DNA from: Ilyomonas sp965199905 | GTDB taxonomy: Bacteria; Bacteroidota; Bacteroidia; Chitinophagales; Chitinophagaceae | NCBI GenBank assembly: GCA_965199905.1 | Contig: OZ241366.1 | Coordinates: forward strand, 868,001 to 932,000 | Direction: 5' to 3' | DNA length: 64,000 bases | Shown: piece after piece, positions 33,749 through 41,728 of the stretch | Layout of the letters: each line of letters starts with the position of its first letter | Numbering within the stretch: the first letter of the stretch is position 1 | Translations under genes and position numbers: made by a program | The notes under the pieces: model-generated | What the model saw: the letters and a program-made list of their open reading frames with translations, nothing else | What the model was told of the DNA's origin: nothing | The model's database searches: none

Positions 33749-34702
33749 TTATTTTAATTTACTGATTTGCTCCTGTATTTTTCTTTTTGAAAGCGGCACG
33801 TAGCCATCCGTTTTCACCATCTTTTGCCCGTCAGCTAATACCCAGTTAAAGAAATCAAGAACCTCTTTACGTTGTGGTTTTCCTTTGGTGATAAAATATA
33901 ATTCCCTTGCAGGCGGCGCAGGATATTTACCATCGTTTACAGCAGCCAGGAAAGTTGATAAATCGGTGTAATTTTTTTCGTCTGCATCAATGGTTCCATT
34001 TTCGTTTACATCAATTGGAACAGCTTCAATGCCGGGTATTTGCTTGCCGGTTCTGATATCGAACAGGAACAACGTATTGTTGTAGCCAATGCCGTTCTTA
34101 TCATGCTTTATCGCATCAGAAATACCGGGATCACCATTCATGCCCAAGCCTTTGAGATTTTCCTGTTTTTTACCAAAGAAAGCAGCCCAGCTATCAGCCG
34201 CACCCGAAGCATCGGAACGCGTATACACATTGACTTTGGCGCTGTTGCCTGTTTTATAAATATCCTTCCAGTCTTTGATGGTCTTGTCAACAAAAATGGC
34301 TTTAAACTGGTCTTTGGTAATGCCTTTCGATTCGATGTCTTTGATAAATGGATTGGCTGGATTCACGGTAGGAATCACAGCATCTTTACAAAGAGAAATC
34401 CACCAGATACCTTTTTTCTTTTCTTCATCGGAAATGGTACGTGAAAACATACCGACATCAACGGCTCCTGTAAGCGCATCGGTTAAGCCTTTACCAGCGC
34501 CACCGGCCTGAATATCGAAGCGGATACCGGGATGTGTTTTGTTATATTCTTCCGCCCATTTTTGCGCCAGCGGATATAATGCGAATGCACCTGAAAAAGA
34601 GATAGAAACTTGCTCTTCTTTCTTTTCATTTCCCCTGCTTCCGCAAGATGCGAATGAGCTGATTATAAAAAGAAGAATAGCAGCTTTGGTAAGTTTTATC
34701 AT
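33749..34702 (-). CDS. pstS: Phosphate-binding lipoprotein PstS
   Basis: 317 residues from the ATG at 34702 (MIKLTKAAILLFIISSFASC), with lipobox FASC. Periplasmic binding protein that delivers phosphate to PstCA. ISFSGAFALYPLAQKWAEEY, QAGGAGKGLTDALTGAVDVG and TRSDASGAADSWAAFFG are the usual phosphate-contact segments. An upstream in-frame start (34747) would precede the signal peptide. Preceded by a partial second copy of its 5' end (34714-34914). Confidence 0.93.
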   Translation of the reverse strand: MIKLTKAAILLFIISSFASCGSRGNEKKEEQVSISFSGAFALYPLAQKWAEEYNKTHPGIRFDIQAGGAGKGLTDALTGAVDVGMFSRTISDEEKKKGIWWISLCKDAVIPTVNPANPFIKDIESKGITKDQFKAIFVDKTIKDWKDIYKTGNSAKVNVYTRSDASGAADSWAAFFGKKQENLKGLGMNGDPGISDAIKHDKNGIGYNNTLFLFDIRTGKQIPGIEAVPIDVNENGTIDADEKNYTDLSTFLAAVNDGKYPAPPARELYFITKGKPQRKEVLDFFNWVLADGQKMVKTDGYVPLSKRKIQEQISKLK

Positions 34703-34713
34703 GTAGTTGTAAT

Positions 34714-34914
34714 TTATACGTTTGAGTGTTTGAGCGGAGCCATACAAATCTGTGTTTTATTGTATTCCTGTGCCCAAACCTGCGCCAGCAGATATAGGGC
34801 AAAAGCGCCTGATAAAGAAATGGAGATGGTAGTTGGCGATTTGGTAGAATATCCGTGGAAAGAAATCGCGAAGAGGAACAAAGAAAGAATTATAACTCTG
34901 TTGCTATACTTCAT
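34714..34914 (-). pseudogene. pstS 5' fragment (partial duplication)
   Basis: 66 codons starting MKYSNRVIILSLFLFAISF, a signal peptide, followed by ISISLSGAFALYLLAQVWA and QEYNKTQ, which copies the first mature residues of PstS (ISFSGAFALYPLAQKWAEEY). It then ends in unrelated codons. The rest of the gene is missing. It probably arose by tandem duplication and deletion next to the pst operon; the leader could still be translated. Confidence 0.75.
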
Positions 34915-34946
34915 ACATGATATTTTCAGTTGAATATTTATTTTAA

Positions 34947-36452
34947 TTAAAAGGTGAATTTGCCAATCGTCGGAGTTACTCTAATGCTGAGATAAGACCA
35001 GTATGGTGTTTTAGAATACCTGTCGAGAATGGTTGCAGAGGACTTGGGATTTTTCACTTCAGCTAATGATTTTGTGGCAAGTGCCCAACTGAAACCACAC
35101 TCTACATCGATGATGGGTGTTGGTTTAAAATTCACGCGCCAGTCATTCTCATAACCTAAGTATTTATTCTTTTCAGGAAGGCTTCTGAAAGCTGCATTTT
35201 TTTGAGAATAGAACAGGTGATTTTCAAAACGAACCGTCCATTTATTCTTAATGTACTGAAAGAATAAGTATGGATTGAAGAGACCGCCGTTGTTAAAATC
35301 TGCAGGGAACGTGGTGAAGAAATCCAGGTTGCCCATAAAGCGGTGGGCTACACCATAAAGCGGGACGAAGTTGTGCGTTTTGTCACTTTTAATTGTGCTG
35401 TCTTGCCCGCTCATCAATTCAAAACCCAAACGTATTGCGAGAGCTTTGGTAGAATATTTAATTTCAGGTTGTAAATAATAAGCATCAATCTTTTTGCTGC
35501 TTGAATCTTTACCTGTTTGGTAATATCCGCTGAAAGTTGCGTACCAGTTATACGTCTGATATTCTAACCTGCCACCAAATGTAAAGCGCTGGTAAGTGGT
35601 CTGGTAATTAGCAGGAACAGAACTCTGGTAACCATCCATCGTATTGATGGTTGTGAGCACCAGTGTTTTGTTTATTTTATAATTCAGGTAATGAACCAAC
35701 AGGTTTTTGTAGTTTCTGGATGGCGTGCTAAGCGTATTCGTCAGAGGCACATAATTGGTTGTGAAATTATTCTCGGCTGATTGACCGAAAGAGAATAGCA
35801 ACTCAGTGTTCAGGTCGATTTTGTTATTGTAAATAAGGCGGATGGCATCATGCGAATTGCCCGGCAAACGCCAGTCATTTTCTGCATACAAACGCTGGTT
35901 ATCATAAACGACTCTTTGTCTGCCAATACGAATACTCCAACGGTCATTAAAATGTGGCTCTACATATCCTTCAAATAAATAAAGTGGAAAAGTAGTATTG
36001 GGATTAGCCGTAGTGCCCGATGTAGTGCCTTGTCCTTCGCGCGGATCCTGCTCACCCCAAACCCTTGCATCCTGTAACGACGCATAGAAATCGAAGTTTT
36101 TCATCTTATAATCTAAGTTGAGCCTTGTACGCTGGTTTATAAAAAATGCAGGCGAACCAGCAGCCGTGTCTTTTAAAGCAAGATTACGGTAACCATGTCT
36201 TAGCTCTGTACGCACACGCATATCAACTGATATGATAAGTGTGTTTAGTTTTGGGGCAGGTGCAGGTACTTGCAATTGTGCTGCTTTTGCAGCGGTATCT
36301 TGTAAAATTTTTGCTGAATCCTTCAATTTGGAAAGTGGCGTTTGTCCGCCCTCACTTGACTTTGCGCCCGCGGTATCTGCCTGAGCCTGCAATAATGTTG
36401 TGGAGAAAAGGTATAGGAAAAAAGCAAAGAGCGTTTTGGTCAATCCCATCAT
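34947..36452 (-). CDS. Outer-membrane porin, alginate-export-like
   Basis: 501 residues with signal peptide (FLYLFSTTLLQAQAD), a low-complexity Ala/Lys/Pro linker to about residue 68, then a beta-barrel. Strand-rich segments such as LNLDYKMKNFDFYASLQDAR, WSIRIGRQRVVYDNQRL and DAIRLIYNN resemble the alginate_exp porin family. It lies upstream of the pst genes on the same strand, so phosphate uptake across the outer membrane is plausible but unproven. A -7 element lies just upstream. Confidence 0.75.
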   Translation of the reverse strand: MMGLTKTLFAFFLYLFSTTLLQAQADTAGAKSSEGGQTPLSKLKDSAKILQDTAAKAAQLQVPAPAPKLNTLIISVDMRVRTELRHGYRNLALKDTAAGSPAFFINQRTRLNLDYKMKNFDFYASLQDARVWGEQDPREGQGTTSGTTANPNTTFPLYLFEGYVEPHFNDRWSIRIGRQRVVYDNQRLYAENDWRLPGNSHDAIRLIYNNKIDLNTELLFSFGQSAENNFTTNYVPLTNTLSTPSRNYKNLLVHYLNYKINKTLVLTTINTMDGYQSSVPANYQTTYQRFTFGGRLEYQTYNWYATFSGYYQTGKDSSSKKIDAYYLQPEIKYSTKALAIRLGFELMSGQDSTIKSDKTHNFVPLYGVAHRFMGNLDFFTTFPADFNNGGLFNPYLFFQYIKNKWTVRFENHLFYSQKNAAFRSLPEKNKYLGYENDWRVNFKPTPIIDVECGFSWALATKSLAEVKNPKSSATILDRYSKTPYWSYLSIRVTPTIGKFTF

Positions 36453-36468
36453 AAACAGTTATTTTTTG

Positions 36469-36476
36469 CAAACCTA
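36469..36476 (-). promoter_or_regulatory. Promoter -7 element upstream of porin/pst
   Basis: TAGGTTTG on the minus strand, exact TAnnTTTG, 16 bases before the porin ATG, so the leader would be very short. No clear -33 TTTG. Confidence 0.35.
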
Positions 36477-36517
36477 TATAATCTACCGGAATGATAGGAA
36501 TTAAAAAATATAAAGAA

Positions 36518-36994
36518 TCAAATATTTTTTTCCTTTATATTTTTTTGTTGCTGTTTGCTAAAAAGGTCCTTCATTTCCTGTTCTTTTTTTACAATGCTGC
36601 TCAGTGTTGCATTTTTCAGCATGTTCACAGCTTCATTTCTTACACCGGCAAATACATCGCGGATGCCGCACCACTCCTCATTTTCACATTCACTGCAACG
36701 CTCATAATATTTATGGGCAACGCAAGGCAATAACGCAATAGCACCTTCAAAAAGGCGCACCACTTCAGCGATATTAATCTCGTCGGGACTTTTTAATAAA
36801 TAATAACCGCCAGTTTTTCCTTTGCGGCTGCTGAGCAGACCCGCATTTTTAAGGTCAAGTAAAATGGCTTCTAAAAATTTGCGTGGAATGTGTTCTCGTT
36901 CTGCAATACGGCTGATTTGTACGGGCTCATTGCTATGTTCGCGGGCAAGATAAACAAGGGCATTAATGGCATATTTTGTCTTTTTAGAAAGCAT
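36518..36994 (-). CDS. Rrf2 family transcriptional regulator
   Basis: 158 residues. The winged helix N-terminus MLSKKTKYAINALVYLAR, IAEREHIPRKFLEAILLDLK and GLLSSRKGKTGGYYLLKSP is the Rrf2 hallmark. A Cys cluster at about 91-108 (CVAHKYYERCSECENEEWC) with spacing near that of iron-sulfur or redox-sensing members. A TACATTTG element lies only five bases before the ATG (37000-37007). Target genes are unknown; the adjacent FGE-like gene is a candidate. Confidence 0.92.
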   Translation of the reverse strand: MLSKKTKYAINALVYLAREHSNEPVQISRIAEREHIPRKFLEAILLDLKNAGLLSSRKGKTGGYYLLKSPDEINIAEVVRLFEGAIALLPCVAHKYYERCSECENEEWCGIRDVFAGVRNEAVNMLKNATLSSIVKKEQEMKDLFSKQQQKNIKEKNI

Positions 36995-36999
36995 TCAGG

Positions 37000-37007
37000 C
37001 AAATGTA
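37000..37007 (-). promoter_or_regulatory. TAnnTTTG element abutting the Rrf2 start codon
   Basis: TACATTTG on the minus strand ends five bases before the ATG. If functional, the mRNA would be almost leaderless. Confidence 0.35.
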
Positions 37008-37167
37008 CTATGTAAGAAACAAAGAAGTAAGTGAAAACTAAAAACCCGGATATCCTTTCCGTTTGAATTTTGACTACTTCATTTTGTTCCGGCACTGTTA
37101 TAAAGTGCCTTGGTATCGGTTAGGATAAATGGATTTCTATCACACTTGATTACAATGAAAAATCGCT

Positions 37168-38277
37168 TTATTTTATATCCATTACACAGCGGAAGCCAAG
37201 ATTATTTCCAGCACTTGTTGTTTCACCTTTACCACGACTACCGGCTTTATACCGAATGCAATAATCATCGCTGCAGAGAAAAGAACCGCCACGCTGTACA
37301 TGCTTTTCCATGCCGGGTTCATCAGGATTGTAGCTGTTTTTCGGTCCTTGCGGGCTGGCAGAAGGCGATTGCGCATAATAATCCGGGCGATAAAGGTCGC
37401 TGCACCATTCCCACACGTTGCCTTCCATATCATATAAACCAAAAGCGTTGGGTGGAAATGACTTCACAGGTGCCGTTGTTATGTAACCATCTTCATCAGC
37501 ATTCTTCCATGGAAAACTTCCCTGGAAAATATTGGCAACCCACTTGCCATTCGGCTTCAAATCATTGCCCCAATAATACTTCTGAAACTGTTTGCCGGCA
37601 CGGGCTGCATATTCCCATTCGGCTTCGGTTGGCAACCGCTTGCCTGCCCACTTTGCATAAGCTGCGGCATCGGTGTAAGATATTTGTACCACAGGCTCAC
37701 TGTCTTTGCCTTCGATACTGCTTTTCGAACCTTGCGGATGCATCCAGTTGGCACCACCTTCATACGTCCACCATTGCATCGGATTGTCTAATGAAACAGC
37801 ATGCGCAGGTTGTGTAAACACAGCAGAGCCGGGAACCAGTTTATCTGCCGGAACGCCGGGATAGTCAGCCGGATTTAAAGCTTGCTCTGCAACCGTCACA
37901 TAATTGGTTGCTTTTACAAACTGCGCAAACTGTGCATTCGTTACTTCATGTTCATCCATGTAGAAATTGCTCACCGTTACAGCATGAACAGGCTTGCTAT
38001 CTGGAAAATCATTTGAACCCATTTGAAAGGTTCCGCTCTTTACCAAGACCATCTCTGCATTTGAAGCAGGTGTAACTGAAGAAGTATCTTTTTGCTTGAA
38101 TGATGCGTTAATAAGAGCGGCTCTTGAAGAAGGCGATTTACAGACTGCACAGGTTTCTTTTTTGGCGGCTGTTTTTGCCGCCGTTTCTGCGCTTTCGTTT
38201 TTGTTGGCATTGTTGCAACACACAAAGAAAAATGCGGTACAAACAAAGACGAAGATTCTCATTTTTTCAATTATCAT
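37168..38277 (-). CDS. Formylglycine-generating enzyme family protein with both catalytic cysteines
   Basis: 369 residues (or 364 from the ATG at 38262). A lipoprotein-like N-terminus (FVCTAFFFVCCNNANK) precedes the sulfatase-modifying-factor domain from ~75: FQMGSNDFPDSKPVHAVTV, EVTNAQFAQFV, RLPTEAEWEYAARAG, GNVWEWCSDLY and RGGSFLCSDDYCIRY. Cys335 and Cys340 match the redox/copper-binding pair of true FGE, which many related EgtB or carbohydrate-binding paralogues lack. True FGE oxidises a Cys in sulfatases to formylglycine. Export as lipoprotein is known for bacterial family members. No sulfatase is in the window. Also contains a CAVC motif near residue 42. Confidence 0.88.
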   Translation of the reverse strand: MIIEKMRIFVFVCTAFFFVCCNNANKNESAETAAKTAAKKETCAVCKSPSSRAALINASFKQKDTSSVTPASNAEMVLVKSGTFQMGSNDFPDSKPVHAVTVSNFYMDEHEVTNAQFAQFVKATNYVTVAEQALNPADYPGVPADKLVPGSAVFTQPAHAVSLDNPMQWWTYEGGANWMHPQGSKSSIEGKDSEPVVQISYTDAAAYAKWAGKRLPTEAEWEYAARAGKQFQKYYWGNDLKPNGKWVANIFQGSFPWKNADEDGYITTAPVKSFPPNAFGLYDMEGNVWEWCSDLYRPDYYAQSPSASPQGPKNSYNPDEPGMEKHVQRGGSFLCSDDYCIRYKAGSRGKGETTSAGNNLGFRCVMDIK

Positions 38278-38482
38278 TCAGTTACAAATTAAAATAAAAT
38301 AGAGGAGTTTGCATGTTAATGCGGATTGAAACATCGAGTTTATTTTACCCTATATCGTCAGCAAAGTAAAATATTAAGCCGGATTATATCCTATCATAAA
38401 TTATACTTCATCTTCTTCTTTAAATCTACCGAACGAGATTATCAATTCTGACAAATCCAGTTTTGCACTTACTTTGAACCTT

Positions 38483-39385
38483 ATGTGGGATGCATATAAA
38501 AAAGGATTCAAAGGGTATCTGCAACTTGAAAAATCATTAAGCGAAAATTCAGTGGATGCGTATCTCCGCGACATCACCAAGCTTACCGATTTCCTGCAAG
38601 GCACAGATAATTTAAAAACGCCGGAAATGCTTACACTGAAAGACTTACAGCAGTTTGTAAAATGGGTTTCCGAACTCGGCATCTCTCCTTCTTCACAGGC
38701 AAGAATCATTTCAGGCATACGCAGTTTTTATAAATATTGCCTTACAGAAAATATCAGCACACACGATCCTTCCGCTTTGCTGGAAGCGCCAAAACTCAGG
38801 CGTTCATTGCCCGACATCTTAAGCTTTGAAGAGATAGAAAAAATCATAAATGCAATTGATGTAAGCACACCGGACGGAGCCCGAAACAAAGCTATCCTGG
38901 AAGTGATGTACAGCAGTGGTTTGCGGGTAAGCGAAGTGATTAACCTGCGGAATAGCTGGCTCTTTCTCGATGTAGGTTTTTTGCGCATAACGGGGAAAGG
39001 AAATAAAGAAAGACTGGTGCCCATCGGCAGCGATGCCAGCAAATACCTGAAGCTGTATTGGGATCAAACCAGAATACATCAGAAGATTGCAAAAGATAGT
39101 GAAGATGTTGTGTTTCTGAACCGTTTTGGAAAGCCTTTATCGCGCGTGATGATATTTATGATCATTAAAGACCTTGCAAAAAAAGCAGGCATTACCAAGA
39201 ACATTTCACCGCATACCTTCCGGCATTCATTCGCCACACATTTGGTGGAAGGTGGCGCAAGCCTGCGCGCTGTACAGGAAATGCTCGGGCATGAAAGCAT
39301 TACAACAACTGAAATTTATACGCATCTCGATAAAGATTTTTTGCGAAGCACATTGCAGCTTTATCATCCGGCTTTCAGGCAATAA
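38483..39385 (+). CDS. xerD: Site-specific tyrosine recombinase XerD
   Basis: 300 residues from the ATG at 38483 (MWDAYKKGFKGYLQLEKSL). A SAM-like core-binding domain (1-~95) is followed by the catalytic domain with Arg in SSGLRVSEVI, Lys in TGKGNKERLVP, HTFRHSFATHL, LGHESITTTEIYTH (second His and nucleophilic Tyr). Length and intactness fit the chromosome dimer resolution recombinase rather than a mobile element integrase. No att repeats adjacent. Confidence 0.9.
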   Translation: MWDAYKKGFKGYLQLEKSLSENSVDAYLRDITKLTDFLQGTDNLKTPEMLTLKDLQQFVKWVSELGISPSSQARIISGIRSFYKYCLTENISTHDPSALLEAPKLRRSLPDILSFEEIEKIINAIDVSTPDGARNKAILEVMYSSGLRVSEVINLRNSWLFLDVGFLRITGKGNKERLVPIGSDASKYLKLYWDQTRIHQKIAKDSEDVVFLNRFGKPLSRVMIFMIIKDLAKKAGITKNISPHTFRHSFATHLVEGGASLRAVQEMLGHESITTTEIYTHLDKDFLRSTLQLYHPAFRQ

Positions 39386-39780
39386 TTATTTCAGGAAAAG
39401 TAAAATTCTGTTCTCTCTTTGCATGGAATTCTTATTCGCACATAAAGAACAGAGTTTTTGTTTATTTCAGGTGATAGGAATTTAAAATTGTCTGTGTTTT
39501 ACCCGCTTTTATAACAGTCACATCATTGCCCGGAACCTTGATGTAAGCATTCCTGCGTGTTGAAGCTGCTGCAATGGCAACAACTATCGATGAGAAAAGA
39601 ATAAGACGCTGGTTATCAAAAATGTATTTTCATTTCCTTTTTTAAAATAATTTATTGCTTTCATTTACTAAAGATAAGCTATCAACCACAGCTTACTGTT
39701 CATCAATTTATTATTGAAATCGCCGGATCGTTTCTTATTCTGTTATTGTATATCGCAGTGCGTCTGTATTCTTCAGCTTA
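39386..39780. other. Intergenic region holding repeat copy D
   Basis: Gene-free; includes an imperfect hairpin (about 39399-39460) after xerD and dispersed repeat copy D at 39500-39640. Otherwise AT-rich. Confidence 0.5.
39500..39640 (+). repeat. Dispersed intergenic repeat, copy D (diverged)
   Basis: Begins CACATCATTGCCCGGAACCT as copy A does, diverges in the middle, and ends with GATGAGAAAAGAAT, CGCTGGTTAT and AATGTATTTTCATTTCC, which agrees with copy C. The most diverged of the four. Confidence 0.55.
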
Positions 39781-39810
39781 TTTGCTTTTACGCCGGTTGC
39801 TATAATTTCG
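39781..39810 (+). promoter_or_regulatory. Candidate promoter of the ECF sigma operon
   Basis: TTTG (39781-39784), 18 bases, TAATTTCG (39803-39810), one mismatch to the -7 consensus. About 140 bases before the ATG at 39953. Confidence 0.4.
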
Positions 39811-39952
39811 TGCAAAGCGGTTACAGCATTGCCGCTTACTGCGATAGAAATGCTTGCAGCAACAGCATTATTTAAAAGAGATAAAAGTTTTTTTTAAAGA
39901 AAGATTCGATGATGGCTATCATCCATTTCCTATAGCTTTACAGCAACAGCGC

Positions 39953-40519
39953 ATGACACCAATCCGGCACATTTACACAACGCCTCAAACTGATGAAGAA
40001 TTGTTGATTTCGTTTCAGCAAAACGGCGATCAGCATACGCTGGCTTCGTTGTACCTGCGCTATTCTGAGCTTGTTTATGGTGTTTGCCTGAAATACTTAT
40101 CTGAGGCAGAAACGGCGAAGGATGCCGTAATGAACATTTATACCGAACTTCTGAAAAAACTGCCTTATCAGCAAATCATTACTTTTAAAAGCTGGCTGTA
40201 TGTGTTTGTAAAAAATTATTGCCTGATGCAACTGCGCAGTAACAAAATGCGAACCGTAGAGTTTCAGCCTGACATTGTGCAATCAGAAGATTTTTTGCAT
40301 CTGGATAGTGTGCTCGAGAAAGAAGCCCAGTTTAAAAAACTGGAAGCTTGCCTGAACACGCTTGCTGATGAACAAAGCAAAGCTGTACGGTTGTTTTATC
40401 TTGACGGCAAATGCTATAACGAAATTTCGGAAAGTATGAGTTGGAACTGGAGTAAAGTAAGAAGCCTGATACAAAACGGAAGGCGTAATTTAAAAACCTG
40501 TATGGAAAAGAATGGCTGA
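39953..40519 (+). CDS. ECF-type RNA polymerase sigma factor
   Basis: 188 residues from the ATG at 39953; an in-frame TTG at 39854 would add 33 atypical residues. Region 2: TDEELLISFQQNGDQHTLASL...LYLRYSELVYGVCLKYL (split here by the helix) and AKDAVMNIYTELLKKLP. Region 4: LADEQSKAVRLFYLDGKCYN and WNWSKVRSLIQNGRRNL. Overlaps the following anti-sigma-like gene by 8 bases, the usual regulator pair arrangement. Confidence 0.9.
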   Translation: MTPIRHIYTTPQTDEELLISFQQNGDQHTLASLYLRYSELVYGVCLKYLSEAETAKDAVMNIYTELLKKLPYQQIITFKSWLYVFVKNYCLMQLRSNKMRTVEFQPDIVQSEDFLHLDSVLEKEAQFKKLEACLNTLADEQSKAVRLFYLDGKCYNEISESMSWNWSKVRSLIQNGRRNLKTCMEKNG

Positions 40520-41600
40520 AAGCAATGCACATATAGCTTATTCGTTTGCCGACATTGAACGCTACCTCAGCGGCGGTATGACGGCAAAAGAAATGCACAA
40601 GCTTGAGAAGGCGGCGTTGCAGGATCCTTTTCTTGCAGATGCAATTGAAGGATATCAAACTGCAGATAAAAAATTAGCGGATAAGCATCTGAACGAAATA
40701 ACTGCCGCTTTGCAAAAAGAAGAACCGGCAAAGGTGATTCCGATGCGCAAAAAAAAGAGTTATAGCTGGTTGGCAGTTGCATCTGTATTGGCAATTATTG
40801 GGGCGGGAATTTTTCTTTTTACAGGACAAAAACAATCTCAAAAACAGTTGGCAGCAAACGATATAAAAGAAGAAAGTCAGCAACCTTTACCTGCTAAAGA
40901 TCATGAGATGAAACCCTTTCAAACCGATTCGCAGCCTTCGGCTTCATCAGGAGATTTAGCATTGTTGAAACCTAAGAAAAAAGAAGCAGACAAAAGGATA
41001 GCGATGCTTCAAAAACAGATGCTTTCTGCTGATAAAACCCTAACTGATAAACCTGAAAAAGAAAGTGCAGAATCATCAATAACAATGTATGCCCCGGCTC
41101 CTGCAGCAGCAACAGATGACATGAAAAGAGAGCAAAACCCATCTCTTCCATCACAGGATTCTTTGAATGCAAGTATGTCTTTATCTGAGGTTGTAGTAAC
41201 AAAAGCATTGAGCCGTCAAAACAAGCTTGCAAATAACTGGACAACAGATAAAGGCAAGCCTTTTTTAATGTCGGACGTTGAAGTAATAAATCTCGATAGC
41301 AAGAAGCGCAAACGCGCCGATACATCTGCCATACAGCCGGAAGGCGGATGGCAATCATTTCAGAACTATTTATTCAGTCGCTTAACCAGAAAAGATTCAC
41401 TTTTGCTTGTTACCAACAACTCAATTCCGGATGATATTGAACTGGAATTTTCAATTGATAAAAGCGGGCTGCCTTACGATATAAAAGTCTCCAGCACACA
41501 GGATTCAACGGTTGCAGGTAAAATTGCAAATGCCATTCAAAGTGGACCGAAATGGAAAAGCAGCGGCAGCCGGGAAAAGCGCCTTCGTATACGCTATTAA
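40512..41600 (+). CDS. Putative anti-sigma factor, membrane protein
   Basis: 362 residues. N-terminal helical segment (FADIERYLSGGMTAKEMHKL) like Bacteroidota anti-sigma cytoplasmic domains, one TM at about 84-105 (WLAVASVLAIIGAGIFLFT), then a low-complexity Lys/Gln/Ser region and a C-terminal TonB-C-like domain from ~290 (IELEFSIDKSGLPYDIKVSS, IANAIQSGPKWK). The N-terminus would bind the sigma factor; the periplasmic TonB-C-like part may sense something. Predicted from layout and coupling. Confidence 0.75.
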   Translation: MAESNAHIAYSFADIERYLSGGMTAKEMHKLEKAALQDPFLADAIEGYQTADKKLADKHLNEITAALQKEEPAKVIPMRKKKSYSWLAVASVLAIIGAGIFLFTGQKQSQKQLAANDIKEESQQPLPAKDHEMKPFQTDSQPSASSGDLALLKPKKKEADKRIAMLQKQMLSADKTLTDKPEKESAESSITMYAPAPAAATDDMKREQNPSLPSQDSLNASMSLSEVVVTKALSRQNKLANNWTTDKGKPFLMSDVEVINLDSKKRKRADTSAIQPEGGWQSFQNYLFSRLTRKDSLLLVTNNSIPDDIELEFSIDKSGLPYDIKVSSTQDSTVAGKIANAIQSGPKWKSSGSREKRLRIRY

Positions 41601-41728
41601 CTTTTACAAAGCCACCTGGTTCTCATTTTATAAATTATGCCTTTGTAATAATTTCATAAATCACATTCCTTACACATAGCGCCTGCTTTGAATAATTCAA
41701 ATTTGTAAGTACACAATTTTTTGTACAC

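Noticed and set aside
38483..39385. xerD as an island integrase
   Set aside because: Intact, canonical XerD length, no tRNA or direct repeats next to it.
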